The notes below the pieces were generated by a model. That model searched no databases, was not told the origin of the DNA, and saw nothing but the letters and a program-made list of their open reading frames with translations. From the NCBI GenBank assembly GCA_945643635.1, contig CALZFC010000278.1, positions 210,521 through 274,520 on the forward strand: a DNA stretch of 64,000 bases, given 5' to 3'. This document shows, piece after piece, positions 53,826 through 62,081 of the stretch (positions are counted from its first letter, which is position 1; each line of letters begins with the position of its first letter). Source of the DNA: Allodiplogaster sudhausi (Eukaryota; Nematoda; Chromadorea; Rhabditida; Diplogasteridae). A program made the translations under genes and the position numbers.

Positions 53826-56800
53826 GTGATTCTCGTCGTCATCATCGGATTTCTAGCCAAATTTTACATCTTCCGTTCCATGACCACAGCAGTAACCGGA
53901 CTTCCTCTGATGAACATCAACAGCACAACGGTAGCCAACAGTACCACGTCAGAACCCGCCACCACCAAGAAGACAGCACCATCAGCGCCACCAGTAGATA
54001 GCGCACGTCTCCACAACAACATCAGATACCAATCTCTGCCGGAAAATGCGCAAATCTTCCGCTTTATCGCGAACATCAACGAAGGTTCGGCCAACCTTCC
54101 GTATGTTCCCATCTCAATCGAAGATCGCAGAGTCACGGCGTTGTGGGACTCTGGTGCCGCTATCTCCATCATCAGATTGTCGTTCGCCAAAAAGATCGAC
54201 AAAGGAGGCTCATTCCGACCAACGAGCACTAGGGCTTTCGCCGCAAACGGCACCCCGATTCACTTCATAGCCGAAGTCGACCTGAACCTCCGAATTGGCA
54301 ACGAACATCTCAAGCTAACATTCCAAGTGGCCGCTGACAAGGACTGCCCAGCCGCAGCCCTGATCGGACTGGACACGATGCGAGCCCTTGATGAACGCGA
54401 AAGACCAGCTCTCCTTCGTCCAGACAAACACGAACTTCACCTTGGAGGCGTCATCATCCCACTGGTAAAGCGTGATGGCTACAACGAAGAGAAGATCCAC
54501 ATCGGACAAGTCAAGACCACCTCGAGATCGCACATCCAAGCGAACAGCAAAGGCAAGGTGAAGATTGCAATGACTCTCGACAACCACAACGACAACCAGA
54601 AATTCTTGATCTCACCATTCCAACGGACGGAGTGGAGCTTTGAGAACTTTATCTTCAATCCACTTCCCGGTCAGACAACAACCTTCGTCACTGTGCACAA
54701 CCACAATGCAGTGCCAATGGTCGTCCACGAAGAAACTCCAGTCGGAGACATCTTTGCTATCGCCCAGGAAGGCCAAAGAAACGACGAAGCGAGCCCAGAA
54801 GCTGACTGGGAGTCTGACCTACCAAGCTTTCCCGAGAAAGAAGAATTTCTGCGACAAGTCGAGAAGGCAACGGCAACTCTGCCAAGTGAACATGCCAAGA
54901 GACTCCACGGCATCATCCTGGAACATCGGAATTCCTTCTACAGCTGGGACAATAAGCTGGGTTTCTTCAACGGTCCGATCGAGCACAAGATCGAGCTTGA
55001 CAAAAGCAAGCCACCGCTCCGACCACGCACTCAGCGCATTCCACTGTCGAAGAAGGAAGAAATAGAGAAGCAAGTAAGAGATCTGCTCAACGTAGGAGTC
55101 ATCGAGCCAAGCGACTCGGCATTCGTGAGCCCAGTCGTCCTCGTCAAGAAGAAAGATAGCACTTGGAGATTCACTGTCGACTACAGAATGCTGAACTCAG
55201 CAACAGTGAAGGAATTCTATCTCATTCCAAACATCCAAGATGTCGTCGACCTGGCTGCCAACGCAGTCTACTTCACCAAGATGGATCTCCAAGCTGGATT
55301 CTTCCAACTCCCCCTCAGAAAAAAGGACAGACATCTCACCGCCTTCGCGACGGACTCTGGCATTTATCAATTCAGACGAATGCAGATGGGTCTCTGCGGA
55401 GCACCATCGTCCTCCCAACGAGCAGTCCAGCACATCAAACAGCGAGTGAAGGCTCGACTGTTTGTCTACCTCGACGACCTGCTTGTCGTAAGCGACAGCA
55501 TGGAACAGCATTTCCAAGATCTGGCAGAACTCCTGCAAGCACTTCACAACTTCGGTTTCAAGGCCAAGCTCTCAAAGTGCGAATTCGCCAAGCAAGAAGT
55601 CACCTTCTTGGGAATCACCATCTCCAATGGCGCGATCAAGACGGACAAGCAGAAAGTGCAGGCCATCAACGACTTCCCCAGGCCCACTACCATCACTGCC
55701 ATCCGCTCATTCATCGGCATGTGCAGCTACCTGCGCCGATTCATCAAGAACTTCGCACAGATCGCCGCCCCACTTCACGAGCTGACTAAGAAGGATGAAA
55801 ACTTCTGTTGGACTGATGAACACGAACGCGCGTTCCAGCAACTCAAGAACTCCATCTCAACATCACCCGTGATGGCAGCTCCACTTCCTGGTCGCCCGTT
55901 CATCATCGAGAGCGACGCTTCGTCTATTGCCATCGGAGCAGCTCTACTTCAGAGCGCCAGGGACACAGATCCGCCAAGGCCAATCGCGTACGCCAGCAGG
56001 AAGCTAATCGGAGCCGAGAGAAACTACCCTCCCATCGAGGCAGAAGCTCTCGCGCTCGTCTTCGCAACCAAGAAATTTAGAACGTACATTCTTGGAGTGC
56101 CCTGCCAAGCAATCGTCGATCATAGGCCTCTCGAAGCCCTTCACAAGAGGAAGGATCTCGAAGGTCGCCTGGCGCGATACCAGATGTGTCTGATGGAATA
56201 TAATATGACCATCAAATATCGGCCGGGGAGCGAGAATAACATCGCAGACGCACTATCGCGGTACACCCCGGACGAAACCAAGGAGCCGAAGACCATCAAG
56301 ACGACAACCAAGAGAACTCTGCCACTCTCTGCCAACGAGATTGACGTCCCCGTCAACATGCTCGCCAAGGACACAATCTTGGAACTGCAGAGCAAGACCA
56401 GCTGGATGAGGGAAGCTGTCGAGGATCTCAAGAATAAAACACTGTCAGCAAACAGAGCGAAGACCAAGGCACTGTACCAGCTCCACGACGGAATGCTCTG
56501 CCGCAAGCCGAAGAACTCACTGAGTCCTCACATCGTCATGCTTCCACGCGACGAGACCATTGTCAAGCAAATCGTCGAACACTTCCACTCATCCCCGATG
56601 CTAGCATCTCACGCTGGCATCGACCGCACCCTCGCGTGCATCCGGCGCAGATACAACTGGCCGGAAATGAAGAAGGACGTGGAAGAAGCAGTCACTCTCT
56701 GCCTGAAGTGCAGGAAGAGAAAGACGTTCTCCCACGAAGAGACGAAGGAGCCTCTTGGCACCTTCCCGGAGCCCAGTCTCCCCTTCGAGCGTCTCCACGT

Positions 56801-57257
56801 CGACATTCTGGGTCCCCTGCCCCAGACAATCGACGGCAACCGATACATCCTGTCCATGCGTGACGCGCTGACCAGGTTCGCCATCGCCGTCCCACTCAAG
56901 GACCAGCGCGCTACCTCCGTCGAACGCGCCTTCATGGAAGAAGCACGGAGCGCCGAAGATGATAGTCACCGACCGGGGGTCGAACTTCCTCGCCGGCGAA
57001 TTCCAAGAATTCCTCGGAACCATGAAGATAGACCATGCAACATCGACCCCGTATCACCATGCCACCAATGGGTTGGTAGAGCGTCTCAATCGTCAGATCG
57101 AAGAAATCCTGGCGAGCCACGTGAACGAGACGCAGGACGACTGGGACATCCACCTCGCGCTCGTCATCTTCGCAATAAACTCGCTTCCAAACCGTTCAAT
57201 CGGTACATCACCATTCGAAGCACTCTTCGGCAGAACACCAAGGATTCCGGAAGATAA
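53826..57257 (+). CDS. pol: ORF2: Pol (anchor, protease, RT, RNase H, integrase N-terminal part), integrase interrupted
   Basis: Numbering starts from the GTG at 53826; no ATG occurs in frame before 53880, so translation probably enters from ORF1. Residues 1-16 are the end of the hydrophobic anchor. Aspartic protease: D108-S-G-A and L179-I-G-L-D. Reverse transcriptase, about 390-580: D487 in K-M-D-L-Q-A-G-F and Y548-L-D-D. RNase H, about 690-812: D697, E740, D765 and D808 (A-D-A-L-S-R). Integrase: zinc finger H921/H929 and C959/C962, then catalytic D993. Correct coding ends near E1039 (56942). Downstream residues to 1143 are out-of-frame readthrough rich in Arg and Pro, while the remaining integrase sits in another frame from about 56941. 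Domain order places it in Ty3/gypsy (Metaviridae). Confidence 0.93.
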   Translation: MILVVIIGFLAKFYIFRSMTTAVTGLPLMNINSTTVANSTTSEPATTKKTAPSAPPVDSARLHNNIRYQSLPENAQIFRFIANINEGSANLPYVPISIEDRRVTALWDSGAAISIIRLSFAKKIDKGGSFRPTSTRAFAANGTPIHFIAEVDLNLRIGNEHLKLTFQVAADKDCPAAALIGLDTMRALDERERPALLRPDKHELHLGGVIIPLVKRDGYNEEKIHIGQVKTTSRSHIQANSKGKVKIAMTLDNHNDNQKFLISPFQRTEWSFENFIFNPLPGQTTTFVTVHNHNAVPMVVHEETPVGDIFAIAQEGQRNDEASPEADWESDLPSFPEKEEFLRQVEKATATLPSEHAKRLHGIILEHRNSFYSWDNKLGFFNGPIEHKIELDKSKPPLRPRTQRIPLSKKEEIEKQVRDLLNVGVIEPSDSAFVSPVVLVKKKDSTWRFTVDYRMLNSATVKEFYLIPNIQDVVDLAANAVYFTKMDLQAGFFQLPLRKKDRHLTAFATDSGIYQFRRMQMGLCGAPSSSQRAVQHIKQRVKARLFVYLDDLLVVSDSMEQHFQDLAELLQALHNFGFKAKLSKCEFAKQEVTFLGITISNGAIKTDKQKVQAINDFPRPTTITAIRSFIGMCSYLRRFIKNFAQIAAPLHELTKKDENFCWTDEHERAFQQLKNSISTSPVMAAPLPGRPFIIESDASSIAIGAALLQSARDTDPPRPIAYASRKLIGAERNYPPIEAEALALVFATKKFRTYILGVPCQAIVDHRPLEALHKRKDLEGRLARYQMCLMEYNMTIKYRPGSENNIADALSRYTPDETKEPKTIKTTTKRTLPLSANEIDVPVNMLAKDTILELQSKTSWMREAVEDLKNKTLSANRAKTKALYQLHDGMLCRKPKNSLSPHIVMLPRDETIVKQIVEHFHSSPMLASHAGIDRTLACIRRRYNWPEMKKDVEEAVTLCLKCRKRKTFSHEETKEPLGTFPEPSLPFERLHVDILGPLPQTIDGNRYILSMRDALTRFAIAVPLKDQRATSVERAFMEEARSAEDDSHRPGVELPRRRIPRIPRNHEDRPCNIDPVSPCHQWVGRASQSSDRRNPGEPRERDAGRLGHPPRARHLRNKLASKPFNRYITIRSTLRQNTKDSGR
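56938..56950 (+). other. Frame-breaking lesion in the integrase core
   Basis: Integrase similarity passes from the pol frame (ending around 56942) to the +1 frame (starting around 56938-56941) at a short gaagaag repeat. The distance between the first two catalytic aspartates is a few residues short of the usual gypsy spacing, so a small deletion of 2-modulo-3 length at this microrepeat fits best. The identical lesion is present in the duplicate copy at about 60768-60780, so it is not an isolated read error. Confidence 0.8.
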
Positions 57258-57798
57258 TGGCAACGATCCCTGGAACTGCCAGTTCTTCATGGAGCCCTCG
57301 TACACAGACAAGCTCAAGGCAAACATGCAGAGCGTCTGGAAGCTGGTCAAAGAGAAGCTCAATGTAGCCGAGCTAGAACAAGAGCGTCTCTATCAGCAGC
57401 AGCACTATGTGGCGAAACGCCAGGTCATGACCGGTGATCGTGTCCTGGTGAAGCGGCAACCGCCAAAGAACAAGCTGGCGCCGAGACTTCACGGGCCCTT
57501 CGAAGTGCTCGACGTCCAAGGACCGCGAATCTCGATCCGAGGAGAAGACGGAAGGATCGAGTTTCACCACAAGAATAATGTGCGCACCTACGAGCCCAAG
57601 AAGAAGAACAAGAATCCAGAGTGCCTCCAAGAGAGCGAGAAGGAAAGCGAAGAAGAGTCAGAGGAAGCCGAACCAGAAGACAATACTTCGTCGAGCACTG
57701 CAAGAACACGAGCTCCGAAGACCAAGAAGTCGAGCACTCCACGCGAGATGCCGACAACGACAGACGGACATCCAGTCCGAAGATCGACGCGCCACTAA
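56959..57798 (+). CDS. pol: Integrase C-terminal part (frame-shifted from ORF2)
   Basis: This 279-codon frame opens at ATG 56959 and holds the rest of the integrase. The second catalytic Asp (D5, in V-T-D-R-G-S-N-F) and the Glu (E41, in L-V-E-R-L-N-R-Q) are separated by 35 residues, the D,D35E spacing. The core continues to about 95. A GPY/F-type module follows at about 158-212 (G159-D160-R-V-L-V; H178-G-P-F), then a Lys patch at 214-218, an acidic Glu/Ser run at 225-240 and a basic end with V-R-R-S-T-R at 273-278. No chromodomain is evident. The ATG is probably not a real start: the segment belongs to the pol polyprotein and is separated from it only by the lesion near 56940. A protein from this frame alone would lack the zinc finger and first Asp. 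Confidence 0.9.
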   Translation: MIVTDRGSNFLAGEFQEFLGTMKIDHATSTPYHHATNGLVERLNRQIEEILASHVNETQDDWDIHLALVIFAINSLPNRSIGTSPFEALFGRTPRIPEDNGNDPWNCQFFMEPSYTDKLKANMQSVWKLVKEKLNVAELEQERLYQQQHYVAKRQVMTGDRVLVKRQPPKNKLAPRLHGPFEVLDVQGPRISIRGEDGRIEFHHKNNVRTYEPKKKNKNPECLQESEKESEEESEEAEPEDNTSSSTARTRAPKTKKSSTPREMPTTTDGHPVRRSTRH

Positions 57799-58004
57799 GG
57801 CAGACGAAAGAGCCGAGCTGAGCAAAAAAAAAAAAAAAAAAAAAAAAACCTAACACCATCCAAACTGCTCGGCCGGTCTCTCATGTACATAAGCATATAC
57901 ACCCCACACCATAACCGCATATTTAACCACAACATCAGTCACGGAGTTACCGAAACGCAAAGTCGCGTCGTTTCGACCGTCGACCAGGGGATCGACAAGC
58001 TTCC
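57799..58004 (+). other. 3' untranslated segment with a 25-A run
   Basis: This runs between the pol stop codon (57796-57798) and the polypurine tract. It includes an uninterrupted A25 run at 57824-57848, 26 nt after the stop. The rest shows no gene. The duplicate copy has A26 at 61654-61679, a length difference typical of slippage or sequencing of homopolymers. The run is upstream of the LTR, so it is not the expected polyadenylation site of an LTR element. Confidence 0.85.
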
Positions 58005-58013
58005 GAAAGGGGG
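58005..58013 (+). promoter_or_regulatory. Polypurine tract (plus-strand primer)
   Basis: GAAAGGGGG is followed by CA and then the 3' LTR TG. Position and composition fit the RNase H-resistant primer for plus-strand DNA synthesis. It is conserved in the duplicate at 61836-61844. Confidence 0.9.
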
Positions 58014-58015
58014 CA

Positions 58016-58251
58016 TGTTGAAACCCGCGCACCCACATACACTCTCTCGGCCGCCTAACGGCCGCACACTCTCTCTCCCTCTCTACGCTCCGCCCCCTTG
58101 GGAGAGGGCGCGCCAGAGAGGGGCTCTGCACGACTGCAACGCGGCTGGTTCGAGCACCGACCGCAAGCCAGGAGGCATATTATCAGGTCGGTAATTACAC
58201 ATTGATAGATCTAGATGAGGAGTCAGGCTTTAGGCGGCCTGGCTTCTTACA
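58016..58251 (+). repeat. 3' LTR (236 bp)
   Basis: Same length and ends as the 5' LTR. The one difference is in the C-rich block: ccccctcggg in the 5' LTR, cccccttggg here. It is followed by the right copy of the target-site duplication. The LTR in the duplicated segment has the C state, so the T is probably a change (or error) specific to this copy. Confidence 0.95.
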
Positions 58252-58255
58252 ACAT
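58252..58255 (+). repeat. Target-site duplication, right copy (ACAT)
   Basis: Matches 48685-48688; from 58256 the satellite resumes at monomer position 218, exactly where it was interrupted. Confidence 0.95.
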
Positions 58256-60657
58256 GTACATATAGAGTCGTCATCCTTCTCGCTCAGCAAAACTTGTTAC
58301 AAAGGGCTCAGTAACTCGGCATCTTTTTGGACGAGGACATCAAACTTGGATGGTAGTCTCCTTCGCATGTGGTGTTGACGACGTCCAGATGGACGGAGAA
58401 TTCTGTTTGCTACGTTAGATTGAAGATTTTAGTTCATAAACTTTAGCATGTGACTGGTATGGCACAGGACATTCTCGCACGCACATGCAGATATGTACGC
58501 TACGCGTCCGCTTGCTTCTTCGGTTTAATTACCCGAGTTTGAGGTACTAATTCGATCTGGCTCACTGAAAGGTGTGGCCTAAACCACAAATTTTGGAACG
58601 GCTCTGCTTAGGTGGAGCCAAAAATTATGTGAAAAGGATAGAGAAATTACTCTATCTTCAAAATTCGAGCATCTAGGGCAAGTAATCATACATTAGACGC
58701 ATGTACATGTACATATAGAGTCGTCATCCTTCTCGCTCAGCAAAACTTGTTACAAAGGGCTCAGTAACTCGGCATCTTTTTGGACGAGGACATCAAACTT
58801 GGATGGTAGTCTCCTTCGCATGTGGTGTTGACGACGTCCAGATGGACGGAGAATTCTGTTTGCTACGTTAGATTGAAGATTTTAGTTCATAAACTTTAGC
58901 ATGTGACTGGTATGGCACAGGCCATTCTCGCACGCACATGCAGATATGTACGCTACGCGTCCGCTTGCTTCTTCGGTTTAATTACCCAAGTTTGAGGTAC
59001 TAATTCGATCTGGTTCACTGAAAGGTGTGGCCTAAACCACAAATTTTGGAACGGCTCTGCTTAGGTGGAGCCAAAAATTATGTGAAAAGGATAGAGAAAT
59101 TACTCTATCTTCAAAATTCGAGCATCTAGGGCAAGTAATCATACATTAGACGCATGTACATGTACATATAGAGTCGTCATCCTTCTCGCTCAGCAAAACT
59201 TGTTACAAAGGGCTCAGTAACTCGGCATCTTTTGGACGAGGACATCAAACTTGGATGGTAGTCTCCTTCGCATGTGGTGTTGACGACGTCCAGATGGACG
59301 GAGAATTCTGTTTGCTACGTTAGATTGAAGATTTAGTTCATAAACTTTAGCATGTGACTGGTATGGCACAGGCCATTCTCGCACGCACATGCAGTTATGT
59401 ACGCTACGCGTCCGCTTGCTTCTTCGGTTTAATTACCCAAGTTTGAGGTACTAATTCGATCTGGCTCACTGAAAGGTGTGGCCTAAACCACAAATTTTGG
59501 AACGGCTCTGCTTAGGTGGAGCCAAAAATTATGTGAAAAGGATAGAGAAATTACTCTATCTTCAAAATTCGAGCATCTAGGGCAAGTAATCATACATTAG
59601 ACGCATGTACATGTACATATAGAGTCGTCATCCTTCTCGCTCAGCAAAACTTGTTACAAAGGGCTCAGTAACTCGGCATATTTTTGGACGAGGACATCAA
59701 ACTTGGATGGTAGTCTCCTTCGCATGTGTTGCTGACGACGTCCAGATGGACGGAGAATTCTGTTTGCTACGTTAGATTGAAGATTTTAGTTCATAAACTT
59801 TAGCATGTGACTGGTATGGCACAGGCCATTCTCGCACGCACATGCAGATATGTACGCTACGCGTCCGCTTGCTTCTTCGGTTTAATTACCCAAGTTTGAG
59901 GTACTAATTCGATCTGGCTCACTGAAAGGTGTGGCCTAAACCACAAATTTTGGAACGGCTCTGCTTAGGTGGAGCCAAAAATTATGTGAAAAGGATAGAG
60001 AAATTACTCTATCTTCAAAATTCGAGCATCTAGGGCAAGTAATCATACATTAGACGCATGTACATGTACATATAGAGTCGTCATCCTTCTCGCTCAGCAA
60101 AACTTGTTACAAAGGGCTCAGTAACTCGGCATCTTTTTGGACGAGGACATCAAACTTGGATGGTAGTCTCCTTCGCATGTGGTGTTGACGACGTCCAGAT
60201 GGACGGAGAATTCTGTTTGCTACGTTAGATTGAAGATTTTAGTTCATAAACTTTAGCATGTGACTGGTATGGCACAGGCCATTCTCGCACGCACATGCAG
60301 ATATGTACGCCACGCGTCCGCTTGCTTCTTCGGTTTAATTACCCAAGTTTGAGGTACTAATTCGATCTGGCTCACTGAAAGGTGTGGCCTAAACCACAAA
60401 TTTTGGAACGGCTCTGCTTAGGTGGAGCCAAAAATTATGTGAAAAGGATAGAGAAATTACTCTATCTTCAAAATTCGAGCATCTAGGGCAAGTAATCATA
60501 CATTAGACGCATGTACATGTACATATAGAGTCGTCATCCTTCTCGCTCAGCAAAACTTGTTACAAAGGGCTCAGTAACTCGGCATCTTTTTGGACGAGGA
60601 CATCAAACTTGGATGGTAGTCTCCTTCGCATGTGGTGCTGACGACGTCCAGATGGAC
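58252..60657. repeat. Satellite array resumed, about 5.3 diverged monomers
   Basis: The same 453-bp family as 1-48688, with clearly higher divergence. All monomers carry the ttcata variant. Private changes include C>A at 58469, A>G at 58535, C>T at 59014, a lost T in a T run in the monomer at about 59230, another lost T near 59333, A>T at 59395, and G>T with T>C at 59729/59732. The block ends within the three shared bases GAC (60655-60657), where it jumps into integrase sequence. Confidence 0.95.
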
Positions 60658-61628
60658 AATCGACAGCAACCGATACATCCTGTCCATGCGTGACGCGCTG
60701 ACCAGGTTCGCCATCGCCGTCCCACTCAAGGACCAGCGCGCTACCTCCGTCGAACGCGCCTTCATGGAAGAAGCACGGAGCGCCGAAGATGATAGTCACC
60801 GACCGGGGGTCGAACTTCCTCGCCGGCGAATTCCAAGAATTCCTCGGAACCATGAAGATAGACCATGCAACATCGACCCCGTATCACCATGCCACCAATG
60901 GGTTGGTAGAGCGTCTCAATCGTCAGATCGAAGAAATCCTGGCGAGCCACGTGAACGAGACGCAGGACGACTGGGACATCCACCTCGCGCTCGTCATCTT
61001 CGCAATAAACTCGCTTCCAAACCGTTCAATCGGTACATCACCATTCGAAGCACTCTTCGGCAGAACACCAAGGATTCCGGAAGATAATGGCAACGATCCC
61101 TGGAACTGCCAGTTCTTCATGGAGCCCTCGTACACAGACAAGCTCAAGGCAAACATGCAGAGCGTCTGGAAGCTGGTCAAAGAGAAGCTCAATGTAGCCG
61201 AGCTAGAACAAGAGCGTCTCTATCAGCAGCAGCACTATGTGGCGAAACGCCAGGTCATGACCGGTGATCGTGTCCTGGTGAAGCGGCAACCGCCAAAGAA
61301 CAAGCTGGCGCCGAGACTTCACGGGCCCTTCGAAGTGCTCGACGTCCAAGGACCGCGAATCTCGATCCGAGGAGAAGACGGAAGGATCGAGTTTCACCAC
61401 AAGAATAATGTGCGCACCTACGAGCCCAAGAAGAAGAACAAGAATCCAGAGTGCCTCCAAGAGAGCGAGAAGGAAAGCGAAGAAGAGTCAGAGGAAGCCG
61501 AACCAGAAGACAATACTTCGTCGAGCACTGCAAGAACACGAGCTCCGAAGACCAAGAAGTCGAGCACTCCACGCGAGATGCCGACAACGACAGACGGACA
61601 TCCAGTCCGAAGATCGACGCGCCACTAA
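60658..61628 (+). pseudogene. Truncated integrase pseudogene (duplicate)
   Basis: The first part (60658 to about 60772) is in the pol frame; after the same gaagaag lesion the rest is in the 60789-61628 frame, whose 279-residue product is identical to that of 56959-57798, including D5, E41, the GPY/F-type module and the acidic tail. The zinc finger and the first catalytic Asp are missing. An open frame from 60632 that joins satellite codons to integrase is a chance chimera across the junction. Confidence 0.9.
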
Positions 61629-61653
61629 GGCAGACGAAAGAGCCGAGCTGAGC

Positions 61654-61679
61654 AAAAAAAAAAAAAAAAAAAAAAAAAA
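61654..61679 (+). repeat. A26 homopolymer in the duplicated 3' UTR
   Basis: Counterpart of the A25 run at 57824-57848, one base longer. Confidence 0.9.
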
Positions 61680-61835
61680 CCTAACACCATCCAAACTGCT
61701 CGGCCGGTCTCTCATGTACATAAGCATATACACCCCACACCATAACCGCATATTTAACCACAACATCAGTCACGGAGTTACCGAAACGCAAAGTCGCGTC
61801 GTTTCGACCGTCGACCAGGGGATCGACAAGCTTCC

Positions 61836-61844
61836 GAAAGGGGG
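61836..61844 (+). promoter_or_regulatory. Polypurine tract (duplicate copy)
   Basis: GAAAGGGGG followed by CA and the LTR TG; identical to 58005-58013. Confidence 0.85.
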
Positions 61845-61846
61845 CA

Positions 61847-62081
61847 TGTTGAAACCCGCGCACACCACATACACTCTCTCGGCCGCCTAACGGCCGCACA
61901 CTCTCTCTCCCTCTCTACGCTCCCCCCTCGGGAGAGGGCGCGCCAGAGAGGGGCTCTGCACGACTGCAACGCGGCTGGTTCGAGCACCGACCGCAAGCCA
62001 GGAGGCATATTATCAGGTCGGTAATTACACATTGATAGATCTAGATGAGGAGTCAGGCTTTAGGCGGCCTGGCTTCTTACA
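61847..62081 (+). repeat. LTR of the truncated copy (235 bp)
   Basis: Relative to the 236-bp LTRs it has one extra A (cgcacaccacatac) and lacks two bases in the C-rich block (ctcccccctcggg). It has C at the one site where the two LTRs of the full element differ. Confidence 0.93.

Larger units (their letters stand above)
48689..58251 (+). mobile_element. Full-length Ty3/gypsy-type LTR retroelement with internal envelope-like glycoprotein
   Basis: The element is 9,563 bp with 236-bp LTRs starting TG and ending CA, a 4-bp target-site duplication, a primer-binding site directly after the 5' LTR and a polypurine tract two bases before the 3' LTR. The pol domain order is protease, RT, RNase H, integrase, which is the Ty3/gypsy order. 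Between Gag and protease sits a glycoprotein with signal peptide, S/T/P linker and membrane anchor. LTRs differ at one site (C in the 5' LTR, T in the 3' LTR), which implies a young insertion. Integrase carries a frame-breaking lesion near 56940, so this copy should be defective. Total coding length is about 2,300 codons, long for a gypsy Gag-Pol because of the roughly 600-residue glycoprotein. Confidence 0.97.
56825..60654 (+). repeat. Source unit of a 3.83-kb tandem segmental duplication
   Basis: The segment from within integrase (56825) through the 3' UTR, 3' LTR and 5.3 satellite monomers is repeated immediately downstream from 60655. Shared landmarks are 56959/60789, 58016/61847, 58469/62298 and the private satellite variants. 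The junction shares GAC between the two partners. Confidence 0.93.
60658..62081 (+). mobile_element. 5'-truncated copy of the retroelement
   Basis: It contains only the integrase from about 10 codons after the first catalytic Asp, the 3' UTR with A26, the polypurine tract and one LTR. It has no 5' LTR and no target-site duplication, and its left end is an abrupt satellite/integrase joint. It arose by duplication of the neighbouring element and not by transposition, since it shares the integrase lesion and the flanking satellite variants. Confidence 0.95.

Noticed and set aside
53669..54001. 110-codon +2-frame ORF over the ORF1/pol joint
   Set aside because: The Ser/His/Arg-rich product lacks domain features; the hydrophobic anchor and protease lie in a different frame.
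57578..57853. Lys/Arg-rich ORFs over the integrase tail and A run
   Set aside because: Alternate-frame readings of the acidic tail and the A homopolymer.
60632..61087. Satellite-integrase fusion ORF
   Set aside because: It is created by the duplication joint and runs out of the true integrase frame after the lesion.
60658..62081. Independent second insertion of the element
   Set aside because: It shares the integrase lesion, the 3' junction and downstream private satellite variants with the first copy and has no 5' LTR or TSD, so it is a segmental duplicate.
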